This document shows, in pieces, positions 9,569 to 21,200 of a stretch of DNA of 64,000 nucleotides. The notes under the pieces were generated by a model. It had not been told where the DNA came from and made no database searches. It saw nothing but the letters and a program-made list of their open reading frames with translations. Origin of the DNA: Eutreptiella sp. 'Long Island Sound 2002' (Eukaryota > Euglenozoa > Euglenophyceae > Eutreptiales > Eutreptiaceae); the NCBI GenBank assembly GCA_964036045.1, contig OZ038387.1, forward strand, positions 58,188,427 to 58,252,426, read 5' to 3'. Position 1 is the stretch's first letter; the number at the start of each line of letters is the position of its first letter. Both the position numbers and the translations under genes were made by a program.

Positions 9569-9893
9569 CCCCCAGGGGTAAGTGCACTTGAGCGTGGGCT
9601 GAGAGTCCCTGCCCCAGACAGCTGTACAATTGGCATTGATACTTTCCGAGGCTCTTTAACGCCCCCTCGCATGCAACATTAGTGCAAAAAGAGGGCCTGT
9701 GAGTGTGTGTGTTCTTCAATCGATGGCATGGATCCTCCTCTCGAAACTAACTGAGGTGCTCCCAAATGGTGCAACAACCCCAAGTATGTGAGACGAACCC
9801 CTGGGTGATTAATAGTCTCTTTGTCAAGAAATCACCCTCAAGTTGCTTAGCTGCAATCTCAAGAAATCCAAGCCAAACAAAGCACAACAAGCA
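9569..9893. other. Intergenic, no gene seen (mirror 60072-60396)
   Basis: Between the hydrolase end and the WLQ..PMER frame. No open frame of protein-like composition, and no continuation of the hydrolase C-terminal half, could be found here. Confidence 0.4.
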
Positions 9894-10921
9894 CTACTGA
9901 ATGTCGGCAGGCACCTGAAATAGCATCCCGAAGAGGACGTGCGACTTCAGCAGGGCGGCCCCTTCAGGCCCACTCAAGAAAGGGAAATGGCCGCGCACAC
10001 ACTGCTGCATCCCGGCCGCAATGTCATCTATCAACTTTTTTGCGGTTGAGTATGGGAGTCGGGTGTCCCAAAGGGCCGTGCAGTTGGCAGACGCTTTACA
10101 CAGGTTCAGAAATGACCGCCCCACTTCACTGACCTTGGTGTCATAGTTCACAAAGTTGGGCTTTCGTGGGTCGACCACACTTTCCAAGATGGCCCCTGCA
10201 ACAGCGGCTTGCGGGAACATGACCATGAAACGGTTCGCCCACATTGTGCCATAGCTTGTGCCGAAAATGAAAACAGGCCGCCCTTCCTCTTGCAGCGCGT
10301 TAATTCCAAGATACAAATCCCTGAAGACAGACATGTGAATAACTCAGCTGGGTGCGCAGTGCAGCTGAGACGCAGATGGAGAAGCGTGCAGGAAGCAGCC
10401 GGAACCTTAGCAAAAAATTCTGCCTGATCGTGATACCTACTGCACGGTTCCCGAAAAATGAAGCAACTCCACAAACAGCTGCATATGAATGGCACACGAA
10501 ACTGGGGAGAGTGTGCGGGGACTTCTGGGGCTCAGGTGAGAGCATTGCACAGGTCTAAGGGCCGAGGCTGAGATTCCTAGGTTTTGCGACGTCAAGGATA
10601 GAGGCAAAAGCAGCGGAACCTTGCTGCATTGCTGATGGTGAAATGCTGCAGTGTGGGGTTCTTCCGCAGTCCGTCAATACACTGCTGATCGATGTGCTGG
10701 GAGCCGTCCGCACAAGCCAGTTCGTGGGACTTGCCAGTGCCGCGGTGGTCGGGAAGCAAAAGCTCGGCTGCAAACGCGGGATGCGGTAAGGGAAGCGCTG
10801 CAAAGGGCAGGAACCACTGCCCTGGGGTGCCCGGACCCCCGTTCAGCAGCCACACACGCATCACAGCATGATTGCAATGACTCACATGCCCTCGGACAAC
10901 CTGCATCTCCTGCATAAACAA
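9894..10921 (-). pseudogene. TAP-like alpha/beta hydrolase (S33 family), truncated, left arm
   Basis: Mirror of 59044-60071. Exon A (10921 to about 10620) carries WLLNGGPG (oxyanion-hole HGGPG-type motif) and LLPDHRGTGKS; exon B (10320-9894) carries IFGTSYGTMWANRF, the GxSYG nucleophile elbow. A 299-bp GT-AG intron separates them. This copy has Met after GTSYGT where the right copy has Leu. The protein ends about 95 residues after the nucleophile; the catalytic Asp and His of a full S33/TAP protein (usually over 400 residues) are absent. Likely a broken peptidase or esterase gene. Confidence 0.7.
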
Positions 10922-11448
10922 TCAATGTGGGTTCAGCACCAGTGACTAGCACCACTTCCACGACTACATTCCTCAACAACGCCAACAACAGGAGGCATGC
11001 CTTACCCAGTGATCTCTAACAGCTGCATATGTACCCAATGTGAGCACTAACCCTCATTCTTTATATCTTTAACCCCACTCCCAGACTCAACGTCCAAAAG
11101 CAACAATCAAACGTCGCTTTTCTACACAGAGTATCGCACCGCGATGCAAAAGTTGAACCAGTCGGACTTGATTGGGCTTGTTGTTAGGATGTGCTGTTTG
11201 CTGTTAAGTATATGGGCGTTTTTACGGGGCCATGAGGCAACGGATACTGGGTTCGCATAGGCCCCCGTGTCACAGGCGCATGGTCATCACCACCCAGTTC
11301 AGTGTTTTGCCTTGCTGCACTGCAGCGCAGACCAGTTCTGTATCACTCCAGGTGGCTTTTGATTGTGCTTTGGCCATCTGTACACCTGGGTCAGCTCGCA
11401 CCCTCCACCCTCCCACAGTGCCGGTTAGTCTCTAACCCTCGCTCTGCG

Positions 11449-11450
<2 letters not shown>
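10922..11450. other. Intergenic, no gene seen (mirror 58515-59043)
   Basis: Upstream side of the hydrolase. Could hold its missing N-terminal exons and promoter, but nothing diagnostic is visible. Confidence 0.4.

Positions 11451-11487
<37 letters not shown>
11451..11487. repeat. (TC)n microsatellite, left arm
   Basis: 37 bases of TC. The mirror run at 58472-58514 is 43 bases, so the two arms have drifted by three dinucleotides. Confidence 0.95.
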
Positions 11488-11492
<5 letters not shown>

Positions 11493-11504
11493 TTTGCTCT
11501 TTTA

Positions 11505-12281
11505 GGGGGGGGGGGGGGCATTCCGACGCAAAGTGGGAGGTTTTTTAGTTTCTGCTGATTTTCTCAAAAATATTGTTCCGGAGGTTGGGGTATGTTTTAC
11601 CTTTTTGAAATCTCCAAGAAACGGGCTTTTAGGTGATGTATGGGTTGGGGGGGGGGGGGGGGGGCAGGTGGCCTTTTTTTTTGTACCGGACCCGAACTTT
11701 TTGGCGTTTTGGTATCTGCTCCAAAAATCTGGTCTGGTTTGTATACAGGGTTTCACCGTGCTTGGCCCGGTGCTCCATCATGTCGTCAGTATGGCAAATT
11801 TCAGTGACAATAGTGAACGGTGCAGATTTTCATGCTGAATCCACTGGTGAAGGTCCCACCCTTCAACTCAACAATATGTTGGAGAAATTTACCAAAAACT
11901 GTGTGCAGGCCTACTTTGCGTCAAAATGCATCTGGTTAGCTTGACTTTTGCAGGCTACGCTGCCAGCAGTTTTTGGTGATTTTCTCTACAATATTTAGTG
12001 ACGATACGTTTGAGCACCGGGCCAAGCACCGTGAAAACCCTGTATGTATGCCAGACCAGTAGCAGCAAATTTCCTGAAAATTGCCCGTGTTCGGGACCAC
12101 GGATAGCCCCGCCACTGTTTCGTTGGGCCACGAAACCTTGATTTTTGAATTCTGCATGTCCAAAATAGGGGGGGACCAACTTTTGGGCAAAGTCCATACC
12201 GACCTCGGGCCGAAAATCCAAAAAACGGCAAAAAAACCTCCCACTTTGCGTCAAAACCCCAGAAATGACCCCCCCCCCCGT
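11505..12281. mobile_element. Foldback (inverted-repeat) element, left arm
   Basis: Starts with a G tract then GACGCAAAGTGGGAGGTTTT (from 11525) and ends with AAAACCTCCCACTTTGCGTC (to 12252) then a C tract. Internal blocks are also inverted: ACAGGGTTTCACCGTGCTTG (about 11746) against its complement near 12027-12047, and ATGTTGGAGAAATTTACCAA (about 11875) against a complement near 11970-11990. The two halves meet near 11,940. Non-coding, so a non-autonomous foldback or MITE-like element. Confidence 0.75.
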
Positions 12282-12476
12282 AAAAACGCCCAAATATTTT
12301 TCGTTGGTATAGCTTGTAAGGTAGACCACTGGATCAAATCGTGTCTCTTTTAGGTTGTGAGTTCAAAACCGAGCTCCATACTTTCATGCCATGATGCCAT
12401 GGGATGCTGTGATGGCCTTTACGGCGTTTTAGGACCTCCTCTGCTGTGACCGGTGTGCAACCATGTTTGATGGGAA

Positions 12477-12834
12477 TCACACATGGCTAATCCTGCGTTT
12501 TGCGTCTGCTCTTATATGACAACACGCACCACCAACACACACCACACACGCACTAGAATCTCCAAAGAAAATGACGTGACCTTGGGCACACCACACCTGA
12601 GGGATTAGGCCTTTCAATTTCTTGTGCTGCACGCGTGTCACATGGAAATCGATGGTGTTGGGTGTGCTGCCATGCACAGGGTCCAAAGGGACCTGCAGCA
12701 CTACACACTCGATGTTGTAGTACAACGCCTGCCTGGGGTCCACCTCCCAAGCACGGGCCCCAAGCGACATTGGCCGCAGCAAAGGTTGCATGTTGTGCGG
12801 CAAGAAAAACCACCAACACCATCCAAACATTCAT
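12477..12834 (-). pseudogene. Secreted-protein-like gene, frameshifted left copy
   Basis: The minus strand begins at 12834 with MNVWMVLVVFLAAQHATFAA, a signal-peptide-like start (a hydrophobic stretch ending in small residues), but a 2-bp deletion near 12750 relative to the right arm shifts the frame after WGPC. The intact remainder (EVDPRQALYY onward to RRISHV) is still open in another frame down to 12477. Confidence 0.45.
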
Positions 12835-12926
12835 TCCAAAAGACTTAGAAAAACGGCCAGTGAAGGCACCCGTGCCACCACAAGAGCTCTCCGAGCACCC
12901 ACCTTCACGCTTTGCTTGAACCCCTC

Positions 12927-13528
12927 TTACCTCTTAACAACCGCAATGACCAGGGCGGTTGTCGGTAAGTGCTGCATCATGTCCCTGAATGACGCACCAC
13001 ACAATTGTCCGGGTCGCCTTTGCTGTTTCTGATCCAACTCCAAATAAGATGCTTGATAGGACCGCCCTCTAAATTCGATGCCTGACCACCGCACACATGG
13101 ACCACACCCCTCGTGGTCTCTGCAATGTCCGAAGCACTTAGGAATCAGACAGTATCTTAGAGACCTGAAAACCATCACATTAGTGTCACGCGGAAGCAGG
13201 CGCTCTACAACAGAACTCCGCAGTGGCCGGCAATAGGCTGAAGGGTGACGGGAAAAGCACAACAATGTGCAATCATGCCTAAGACGTGCAACACAAGGTT
13301 CTCCAAGCACCACCGGTTAGCCTTCATTGAAATCCCTGCTTCCCTATCCGTCTTGTCACCCACGCAATCACCCACACACACATGTGATGCATCCATATGG
13401 TGCCTTTCATTCTGAATGCATCCTACTAAACAAAGATTGCTTGCTGGGGCACAGCCTCTCCTAACGTCCATACGCATCATCTCGGTCAAATACATGGAAC
13501 ACACCGAAGCCACCAACTGCATGCTCAC
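12927..13528 (-). CDS. Unrecognised Cys-rich gene, left copy (probable exons)
   Basis: Mirror of 56413-57014. Two overlapping frames (13528-13205 and 13313-12927) with different reading frames, consistent with an intron between them. Confidence 0.3.
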
Positions 13529-13534
13529 TCACAT

Positions 13535-13960
13535 TCTATTTCTGGCAACCTGATAGGCACCTGTGCCAAACACACAGGTACCTACGCCAAACTGATAGGC
13601 ATCTATGCTAAACTGATAGGAACCCATGCCCAACTGATTGGTACCTATGGCAAATTGATGAATACCTATGGCCAACTGATGAAAACCTGTGGCCAACTGA
13701 TAAGTACCTATGGCAAACTGGAGTGCCTATGGTAGACTGATAGGCACCTATGCCAAACTGATGGGTACCTAAGTCAAACTGATAGGTGCGTACACTATCT
13801 GACAGGTACCCATGCCAAACTGATAGGTGCCCATGTCGAACGGACAGGTACTTATGGCAAACCGATATGTGCCAATGCACCACTATGCCAAACTGATAGG
13901 TACCGGTAGCAAACCAACAAGTACCCCGGACAAAGTGATAGATACCTATGCCAAAGCGAC
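13535..13960 (-). repeat. 21-bp minisatellite, left arm
   Basis: About 20 degenerate copies of AAACTGATAGGTACCTATGCC (each differing at several bases), including a GGTACC palindrome. Long frames across it arise because 21 is divisible by three. Confidence 0.9.
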
Positions 13961-14163
13961 GGGCCTATGGGGGAGTGTTTGCCCAGCACGCGCCCAGTGC
14001 GCTACTTTTCTATTAACTATCCCGACTTCAGCCCCAGATTTACCCTCTCATGGATGAGCCCCTCGAGTAGACCACGTTGCACTGCACACCTTCCCTACAA
14101 AGCAGTTGCCTAATAAAGCAATAGCTGTGAATTCAACAACTCCAACTGTCATTTGTATTGTAC
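13961..14163. other. Transition sequence, no gene (mirror 55778-55980)
   Basis: Includes AATAAAG near 14112, a possible poly(A)-like signal only on the strand opposite the transposase; on the transposase strand CTTTATT is seen. Confidence 0.3.
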
Positions 14164-14421
14164 TTAACAAACAACATTGCTCCCACAAGTGTGGGTGTCA
14201 ATACATCCAGTACAATAGTGCTCCTTACACTCATCACAGACTGCGATGGTGGAGCGCTTCTGACAACACGACAAACGCCCTCCTGCCTCATCCTCTGCCT
14301 CATCTTGCGTGGCGGCTGAGCTGCTTTGGTCAGTCCAAACATGAGGCGGGACATGCTCCCATGGTCCATAGGGGGGGTGACAGACTTGCCTGCGAATACA
14401 AAATTGCGTAAAATGCAACAA
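14164..14421 (-). CDS. Zinc-finger C-terminal exon of Harbinger-like gene, left arm
   Basis: Mirror of 55520-55777, with three residue changes (among them LSCC for LPCC and CDECK for CDGCK). The cysteine pattern is conserved. Confidence 0.4.
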   Translation of the reverse strand: MLHFTQFCIRRQVCHPPYGPWEHVPPHVWTDQSSSAATQDEAEDEAGGRLSCCQKRSTIAVCDECKEHYCTGCIDTHTCGSNVVC

Positions 14422-14470
14422 AATACGGAATGACTAGTGCAACTCATTGGGGCCGCCACACCAAATGTTC

Positions 14471-15258
14471 CTAACCAAACCCTAATGCCACAACCGACCG
14501 AGCAAACAGCTTCTCAATGCGTGCCCTATACCACCCGTGCACGTCATTGTAAGATTGTTGGCGGACTGTCAAAGTGCCATTCTTTCTTCCAATGAGTGGC
14601 ACAATGACATGAATCCAGCCTTTATAAGCACCATCATTGCCCCCAACTTTGAAATCAAAGAAATCACCTCGGGTACCAGAAGGTCCATACCCATCCCAAA
14701 TCAAAACATCAGCTGATGTCCCGGGGGCCAAGGGGCAAATCCATATTATGTTGCCCAACATATCAACGGCAACAGTCACCTTGTAAACATGCGACGCATA
14801 CTTAGGATTCCAATGGAAATGATGGGCATGGAGTCTGTGAAATGTGTCATAAACAATGGAAAATGGGGACAATGGTTGAAAGGAGTTAACCTGTCGGCCC
14901 ATTGAATCTCTTGAACAACATGGTTCAAGTATTTGCGAACACGGGCAACACTCCGCCGCCAAGCAACCTCCGAACACCCTTCGGTGCGAGACATGAAAGC
15001 ACCGCTCTCTGCACGTGGGGTGTGCTTAATCCAAAAAAAAAAAGAGAAACAACGACTCATTGTCGAGGAGCTCGGGGTGCCCGTACTTTGTCCAAAATTC
15101 CTCAAACGTTCCTGCAACCGCACCAATCCGTGCAACTTGGGTACACACATAGTTGAACTTACACCATTTCACCCACCACTGGACACCACCACCCTTGCCA
15201 TCATCATAAACCGGGTACACGGGGTGTGCCAAATTCTTGGACACAGCAAGACGGTACT
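14471..15258 (-). pseudogene. PIF/Harbinger-type DDE transposase, left arm
   Basis: Mirror of 54686-55470. Differs by one residue in the catalytic part (QVNSF against QVKSF) and three bases in the T-rich tract near 15032-15046. Same frame changes as the right copy, so these breaks predate the duplication. Its 5' side is cut by the satellite array at 15258/15259. Confidence 0.65.
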
Positions 15259-18200
15259 CCAAAAGAGGACGGCCATGCTATGTCACCCCTGCATTCTTGG
15301 GGTTCCCCAAGCAAAGGGAGACAAAATCAGAAGTGGCTGCCTCACCCTTGCCTTCTCGAGGGCCCAAAAGAGGGCGGAAATGCTATGTCACGCCCTACAT
15401 TCTTAGGAATCTCCAAACAAAGGAGGACAAAATCAGAAGTGGCTACCTCACCCTTGCCTTCTCGGGGGCCCAAAAGAGGGCGGCAATGCTATGTCATCCC
15501 TGCATTCTCGGGGGTCCCAAACGAAAGCAGACAAAATAACAAGTGGCTCCCTCACCCTTGCCTTCTCGGGGGCGCAAAAAAAAGGGTAGCAATGCTATGT
15601 CACCCCTGCATTCTCGGGGGTCCCCAAACAAAGGGGGAAACAATCAGAAGTGGCCGCCCAACCCTTGCCTTCCCGGGGGCCCAAAGAAGGGCGGCAATGC
15701 CACGTCACCCCTACATTCTCGCGGGTCCCCAAGCAAAGGGGAACAAAATCACAAGTCGCTGCCTCACCCTTGCCTTCTCGGGGGCCCAAAAGAGGGCGTT
15801 AATGCTATGTCACGCCTGCATTCTCGGGGGGGGCCGAGCAAAGGGGGAGGAAATCAGAAGTGGCTACCTCACCCTTGCCTTCTCAGAAGCCCAAAAGAGG
15901 GTGGCAATGCTATGTCACCCCTGCATTCTCGGGGGTCCCCAAACAAAGGGGGATAAAATCAGAAGTGGCTGCCTCACCCTTGCATTTTCGGGAGCCCTAT
16001 GGAGGGCGGAAATGCTACGTCACCCCTGCATTCTCGGGGTTCCCCAAACAAAGGGGGACAAAATCAGAAATGGCTACCTCACCCTTGCCTTCTCTGGAAG
16101 CCAAAAGAGGGCGGTAATGCTATGTCACCCCTTCATTCTCGGGGTTCCCCAAACAAAGGGGTACGAAATCGGAAGTGGCCGCCTCACCCTTGCCTTCTCG
16201 CGTGCCCAAAAGAGGGCGGAAATGCTATGTCACGCCTGCATTCTTGGGGGTCCCCAAACAAAGGGGGAAAAAATCGGAAGTGGCCGCCTCACCCTTGCCT
16301 TCTCAGAGGCCCTAAGGAGGGCGGAAATGCTACGTCACCCCTACATTCTCGGGGGTCCCCAAACAAAGGGGTACGAAATCAGAAATGGCTACCTCACCCT
16401 TGCCTTCTCGCGGGCCCAAAAGAGGGCGTTAATGCTATGTCACCCCTGCATTCTCGGGGGTCCCCAAACAAAGGGGGACAAAATCAGAAGTGGCCGCCTC
16501 TCCCTTGCCTTCTCAGATGCCCAAAGAGGGCGGAAATCCTATGTCACCCGTGCATTCTCGGGGGTCCCCAAGCAAAAGGGGACAAAATCACAAGTCGCTG
16601 CCTCACCCCTGCCTTCTCAGGGGCCCAAAAGAGGGCAGAAATGCTATGTCATCCCTGCATTCTCGGGGGTCCGCAAACAAAGGGGGACAAAATCGGATGT
16701 GGCTGCCTCACCCTTGCCTTCTCGGGGGCCCAAAAGAGGGCGGAAATGCTATGTCACCCCTGCATTCTCGGAGGTCCCCAAACAAAGGGGGACAAAATCG
16801 GATGTGGCCGCCTCACCCCTGCCTTCTCAGGGGCCCAAAAGAGGGCGGAAATGCTATGTCACCCCTGCAATCTCGGGGGTCCCCAAACAAAGGGGGACAA
16901 AATCACAAGTGGCCATCTCACCCCTGCCTTCTCAGGGGCCCAAAAGAGGGCGGAAATGCTATGTCACCCCTGCATTCTCGAGGGTCCCCAAGTTAAGGGG
17001 GACAAAATCAGAAGTGGCCGCCTCACCCCTGCCTTCTCAGGGGCCCAAAAGAGGGCGACAATGCTATGTCACCCCTGCATTCTCGGGGGTCCCCAAACAA
17101 AGGGGGACAAAATCAGAAATGGCTGCCTCACCCCTGCCTTCTCAAGGGCCCAAAAGAGGGCGGAAATGCTATGTCACCCCTGCATTCTCGGGGGTGCGCA
17201 AACAAAGGGGGGGGGGATCAGAAGTTGCTGCCTCACCCTTGCCTTCTCGGGGGCCCAAAAGGGGGCGGAAATGCTTTGTCGACCCTACATTCTCGGAGGT
17301 CCCCAAGCAAAGGGGGACAAAATCAGAAGTGGCCGCCTCACCCCTGCCTTCTCAGGGGCCCAAAAGAGGGCGGCGATGCTATGTCACCCCTGCATTCTCG
17401 GGGGTCCCCAAACAAAGGGGGACAAAATCAGAAGTGGCTGCCTCACCCCTGCCTTCTCAGGGGCCCAAAAGAGGGCGGAAATGCTATGTCACCCTTGCAT
17501 TCTCGGGGGCCCCCAAGCAAAGGGGGACAAAATCAGAAGTGGCTGCCTCACCCTTGCCTTCTTAGGGGCCCAAAGGATGGCGGAAACGCTATGTCACCTC
17601 TGCATTCTCGGGGGTCCCCAAACAAAGGGGGATAAAATCGGATGTGGCCGCCTCACCCCTGCCTTCTTAGGGGCCCAAAAGAGGGCGGCAATGCTATGTT
17701 ACCCCTGCATTCTTGGGGGTCCCCAAACAAAGGGGGACAAAATCGGAAGTGGCCGCCTCACCCTTGCCTTCTCTGGAAGCCAAAAGAGGGCGGCAATGCT
17801 ATGTCACCCCTGCATTCTCGGGGGTCCCCAAACAAAGGGGGACAAAATCGGAAGTGGCCACCTCACCCTTGCCTTCTCGCGGGCCCAAAAGAGGGCGGAA
17901 ATGCTATGTCACCCCTACATTCTCGGGGGGCCCCAAACAAAGGGGGACAAAATCAGAAGTGGCCGCCTCACCCTTGCCTTCTCGGGGGCCCTATGGAGGG
18001 CGGAAATGCTATGTCACCCCTGCATCTCGGGGGTCCCCAAACAAAGGGGGACAAAATCAGAAGTGGCTGCCTCACCCTTGGCTTCTTAGGGGCCCAAAAG
18101 AGGGCGGCGATGCTTTGTCACCCCTGCATTCTCGGGGGGCCCCAAACAAAGGGGGGGGAAATAACAAGTGGCTGCCTCACCCGTGCCTTCTCATGGGCCC

Positions 18201-21200
18201 AAAAGAGGGTGGCAATGCTATGTCACCCCTGCATTCTTGGGGGTCCCCAAACAAAGGGGGACAAAATCAGAAGTCGCTACCTCACCCTTGCCTTCTCAGG
18301 GGCCTTAAGGAGGGCGGAAATGCTACGTCACCCCTACATTCTCGGGGGTCCCCAAACAAATGGGTACGAAATCAGAAGCGGCTCCTCACTCTTGCCTTCT
18401 CGCGTGCCCAAAAGAGGGCGGCAATGCTATGTCACCTCTGCATTCTTGGGGGTCCCCAAACAAAGGGGGACAAAATCGGATGTGGCCGCCTCACCCCTGC
18501 CTTCTTAGGGGCCCAAAAGAGGGCGGCAATGCTATGTTACCCCTGCATTCTTGGGGGTCCCCAAACAAAGGGGGACAAAATCGGAAGTGGCCGCCTCACC
18601 CTTGCCTTCTGTGGAAGCCAAAAGAGGGCGGCAATGCTACGTCACCCCTGCATTCTCGGGGGTCCCCAAACAAAGGGGGACAAAATCGGAAGTGGCCACC
18701 GCACCCTTGCCTTCTTAAAGGCCCAAAAGAGGGCGGCAATGCTATGTCACCCCTGCATTCTTGGGGGGCCCAAAACAAAGGGGGACAAAATCAGAGGTGG
18801 CTACCTCACCCTTGCCTTCTCAGGGGCCCTAAGGAGGGCGGAAATGCTATGTCACCCCTGCATTCTCGGGGGTCCCCAAACAAAGGGGGACAAAATCGGA
18901 AGTGGCCACCGCACCCTTGCCTTCTTAAAGGCCCAAAAGAGGGCGGCAATGCTATGTCACCCCTGCATTCTTGGGGGGCCCAAAACAAAGGGGGACAAAA
19001 TCAGAGGTGGCTACCTCACCCTTGCCTTCTCAGGGGCCCTAAGGAGGGCGGAAATGCTATGTCACCCCTGCATTCTCGGGGGGGCCAAACAAAGGGGTAC
19101 GAAATAAGAAGTGGCCGCCTCACCCTTGCTTTCTCGGGGGCCCAAAAGAGGGCGGAAATGCTATGTCACCCCTGCATTCTCGGGGGTCCACAAACAAAGG
19201 GGGACAAAATCAGAAGTGGCTGCCTCACCCCTGCCTTCTCGGGGGCCCTATGGAGGGCGGAAATGCTATGTCACCCCTGCATCTGGGGGGTCCCTAAACA
19301 AAGGGGGACAAAATCAGAAGTGGCTCCCTCACCCTTGGCTTCTCAGGGGCCCAAAAGAGGGCGGCGATGCTTTGTCACCCCTGCATTCTCGGGGGGCCCC
19401 AAACAAAGGGGGGGGAAATAACAAGTGGCTGCCTCACCCGTGCCTTCTCAGGGGCCCAAAAGAGGGTGGCAATGCTATGTCACCCCTGCATTCTTGGGGG
19501 TCCCCAAACAAAGGGGGACAAAATCAGAAGTCGCTACCTCACCCTTGCCTTCTCAGGGGCCTTAAGGAGGGCGGAAATGCTACGTCACCCCTACATTCTC
19601 GGGGGTCCCCAAAGAAATGGGTACGAAATCAGAAGCGGCTCCTCACTCTTGCCTTCTCAGGGGCCCAAAAGAGGGCGGCAATGCTATGTCACCCCTACAT
19701 TCTCGGGGGTCCCCAAACAAAGGGGGACAAAATCAGAAGTGGCGGCCTCACCCTTGCCTTCTCAGGGGCCCAAAAGAGGGCGGAAATGCTATGTCACCCC
19801 TGCATTCTCGGGGGGCCCCAAACAAAGGGGGACAAAATCAGAAATGGCTACCTCACCCTTGCCTTCTCTGGAAGCCAAAAGAGCGCGTTAATGCTATGCC
19901 ACCCCTGCATTCTCGGGGTTCCCCAAACAAAGGGGTACGAAATCAGAAGTGGCCGCCTCACCCTTGCCTTCTCGCGTGCCCAAAAGAGGGCGGAAATGCT
20001 ATGTCACCCCTGCATTCTTGGGGGTCCCCAAACAAAGGGGGAAAAAATCGGAAGTGGCCGCCTCACCCTTGCCTTCTCAGGGGCCCTAAGGAGGGCGGCA
20101 ATGCTACGTCACCCCTACATTCTCGGGGGTCCCCAAACAAAGGGGTACGAAACCAGAAGTGGCTGCCTCACCCTTGCCTTCCCAGGGGCCCAAAAGAGGG
20201 CGTTAATGCTATGTCACCCCTGCATTCTCGGGGGTCCCCAAACAAAGGGGGACAAAATCAGAAGTGGCCGCCTCTCCCTTGCCTTCTCAGATGCCCAAAA
20301 GAGGGCGGAAATCCTATGTCACCCGTGCATTCTCGGGGGTCCCCAAGCAAAAGGGGACAAAATCACAAGTCGCTGCCTCACCCCTGCCTTCTCAGGGGCC
20401 CAAAAGAGGGCGGAAATGCTATGTCATCCCTGCATTCTCGGGGGTCCGCAGACAAAGGGGGACAAAATCTGATGTGGCTGCCTCACCCTTGCCTTCTCGG
20501 GGGCCCAAAAGAGGGCGGAAATGCTACGTCACCCCTGCATTCTCGGGGGTCCCCAAACAAAGGGGGACAAAATCAAAAGTGGCTGCCTCACCCCTGCCTT
20601 CTCAGGGGCCCAAAAGAGGGCGGCAATGCTATGTCACCCCTGCATTCTCGGGGGTCCCCAAACAAAGGGGGACAAAATCAGAAGTGGCTGCCTCACCCCT
20701 GCCTTCTCAGGGGCCCAAAAGAGGGCGGAAATGCTATGTCACCCCTGCATTCTCGGGGGTGCGCAAACAAAGGGGGGGGGGAATCAGAAGTGGCTGCCTC
20801 ACCCTTGCCTTCTCGGGGGCCCAAAAGAGGGCGGAAATGCTATGTCACCCCTGCATTCTCGGGGGTCCCCAAGCAAAGGGGGACAAAATCAGAAGTGGCC
20901 GCCTCACCCCTGCCTTCTCGCGGGCCTAAAAGAGGGCGGAAATGCTATGTCACCCCTGCATTCTCGGGGGTCCCCAAACAAAGGGGGACAAAATCAGAAG
21001 TGGCTGCCTCACCCCTGCCTTCTCGCGGGCCCAAAAGAGGGCGGAAATGCTATGTCACCCCTGCATTCTCGGGGGGCCCCAAACAAAGGGGGACAAAATC
21101 AGAAATGGCTACCTCACCCTTGCCTTCTCTGGAAGCCAAAAGAGGGCGTTAATGCTATGTCACCCCTGCATTCTCGGGGTTCCCCAAACAAAGGGGTACG

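Noticed and set aside
13608-13883. 91-residue frame with HRYLSVGH-like repeats
   Set aside because: Produced by the 21-bp minisatellite; no conservation of codon structure visible.
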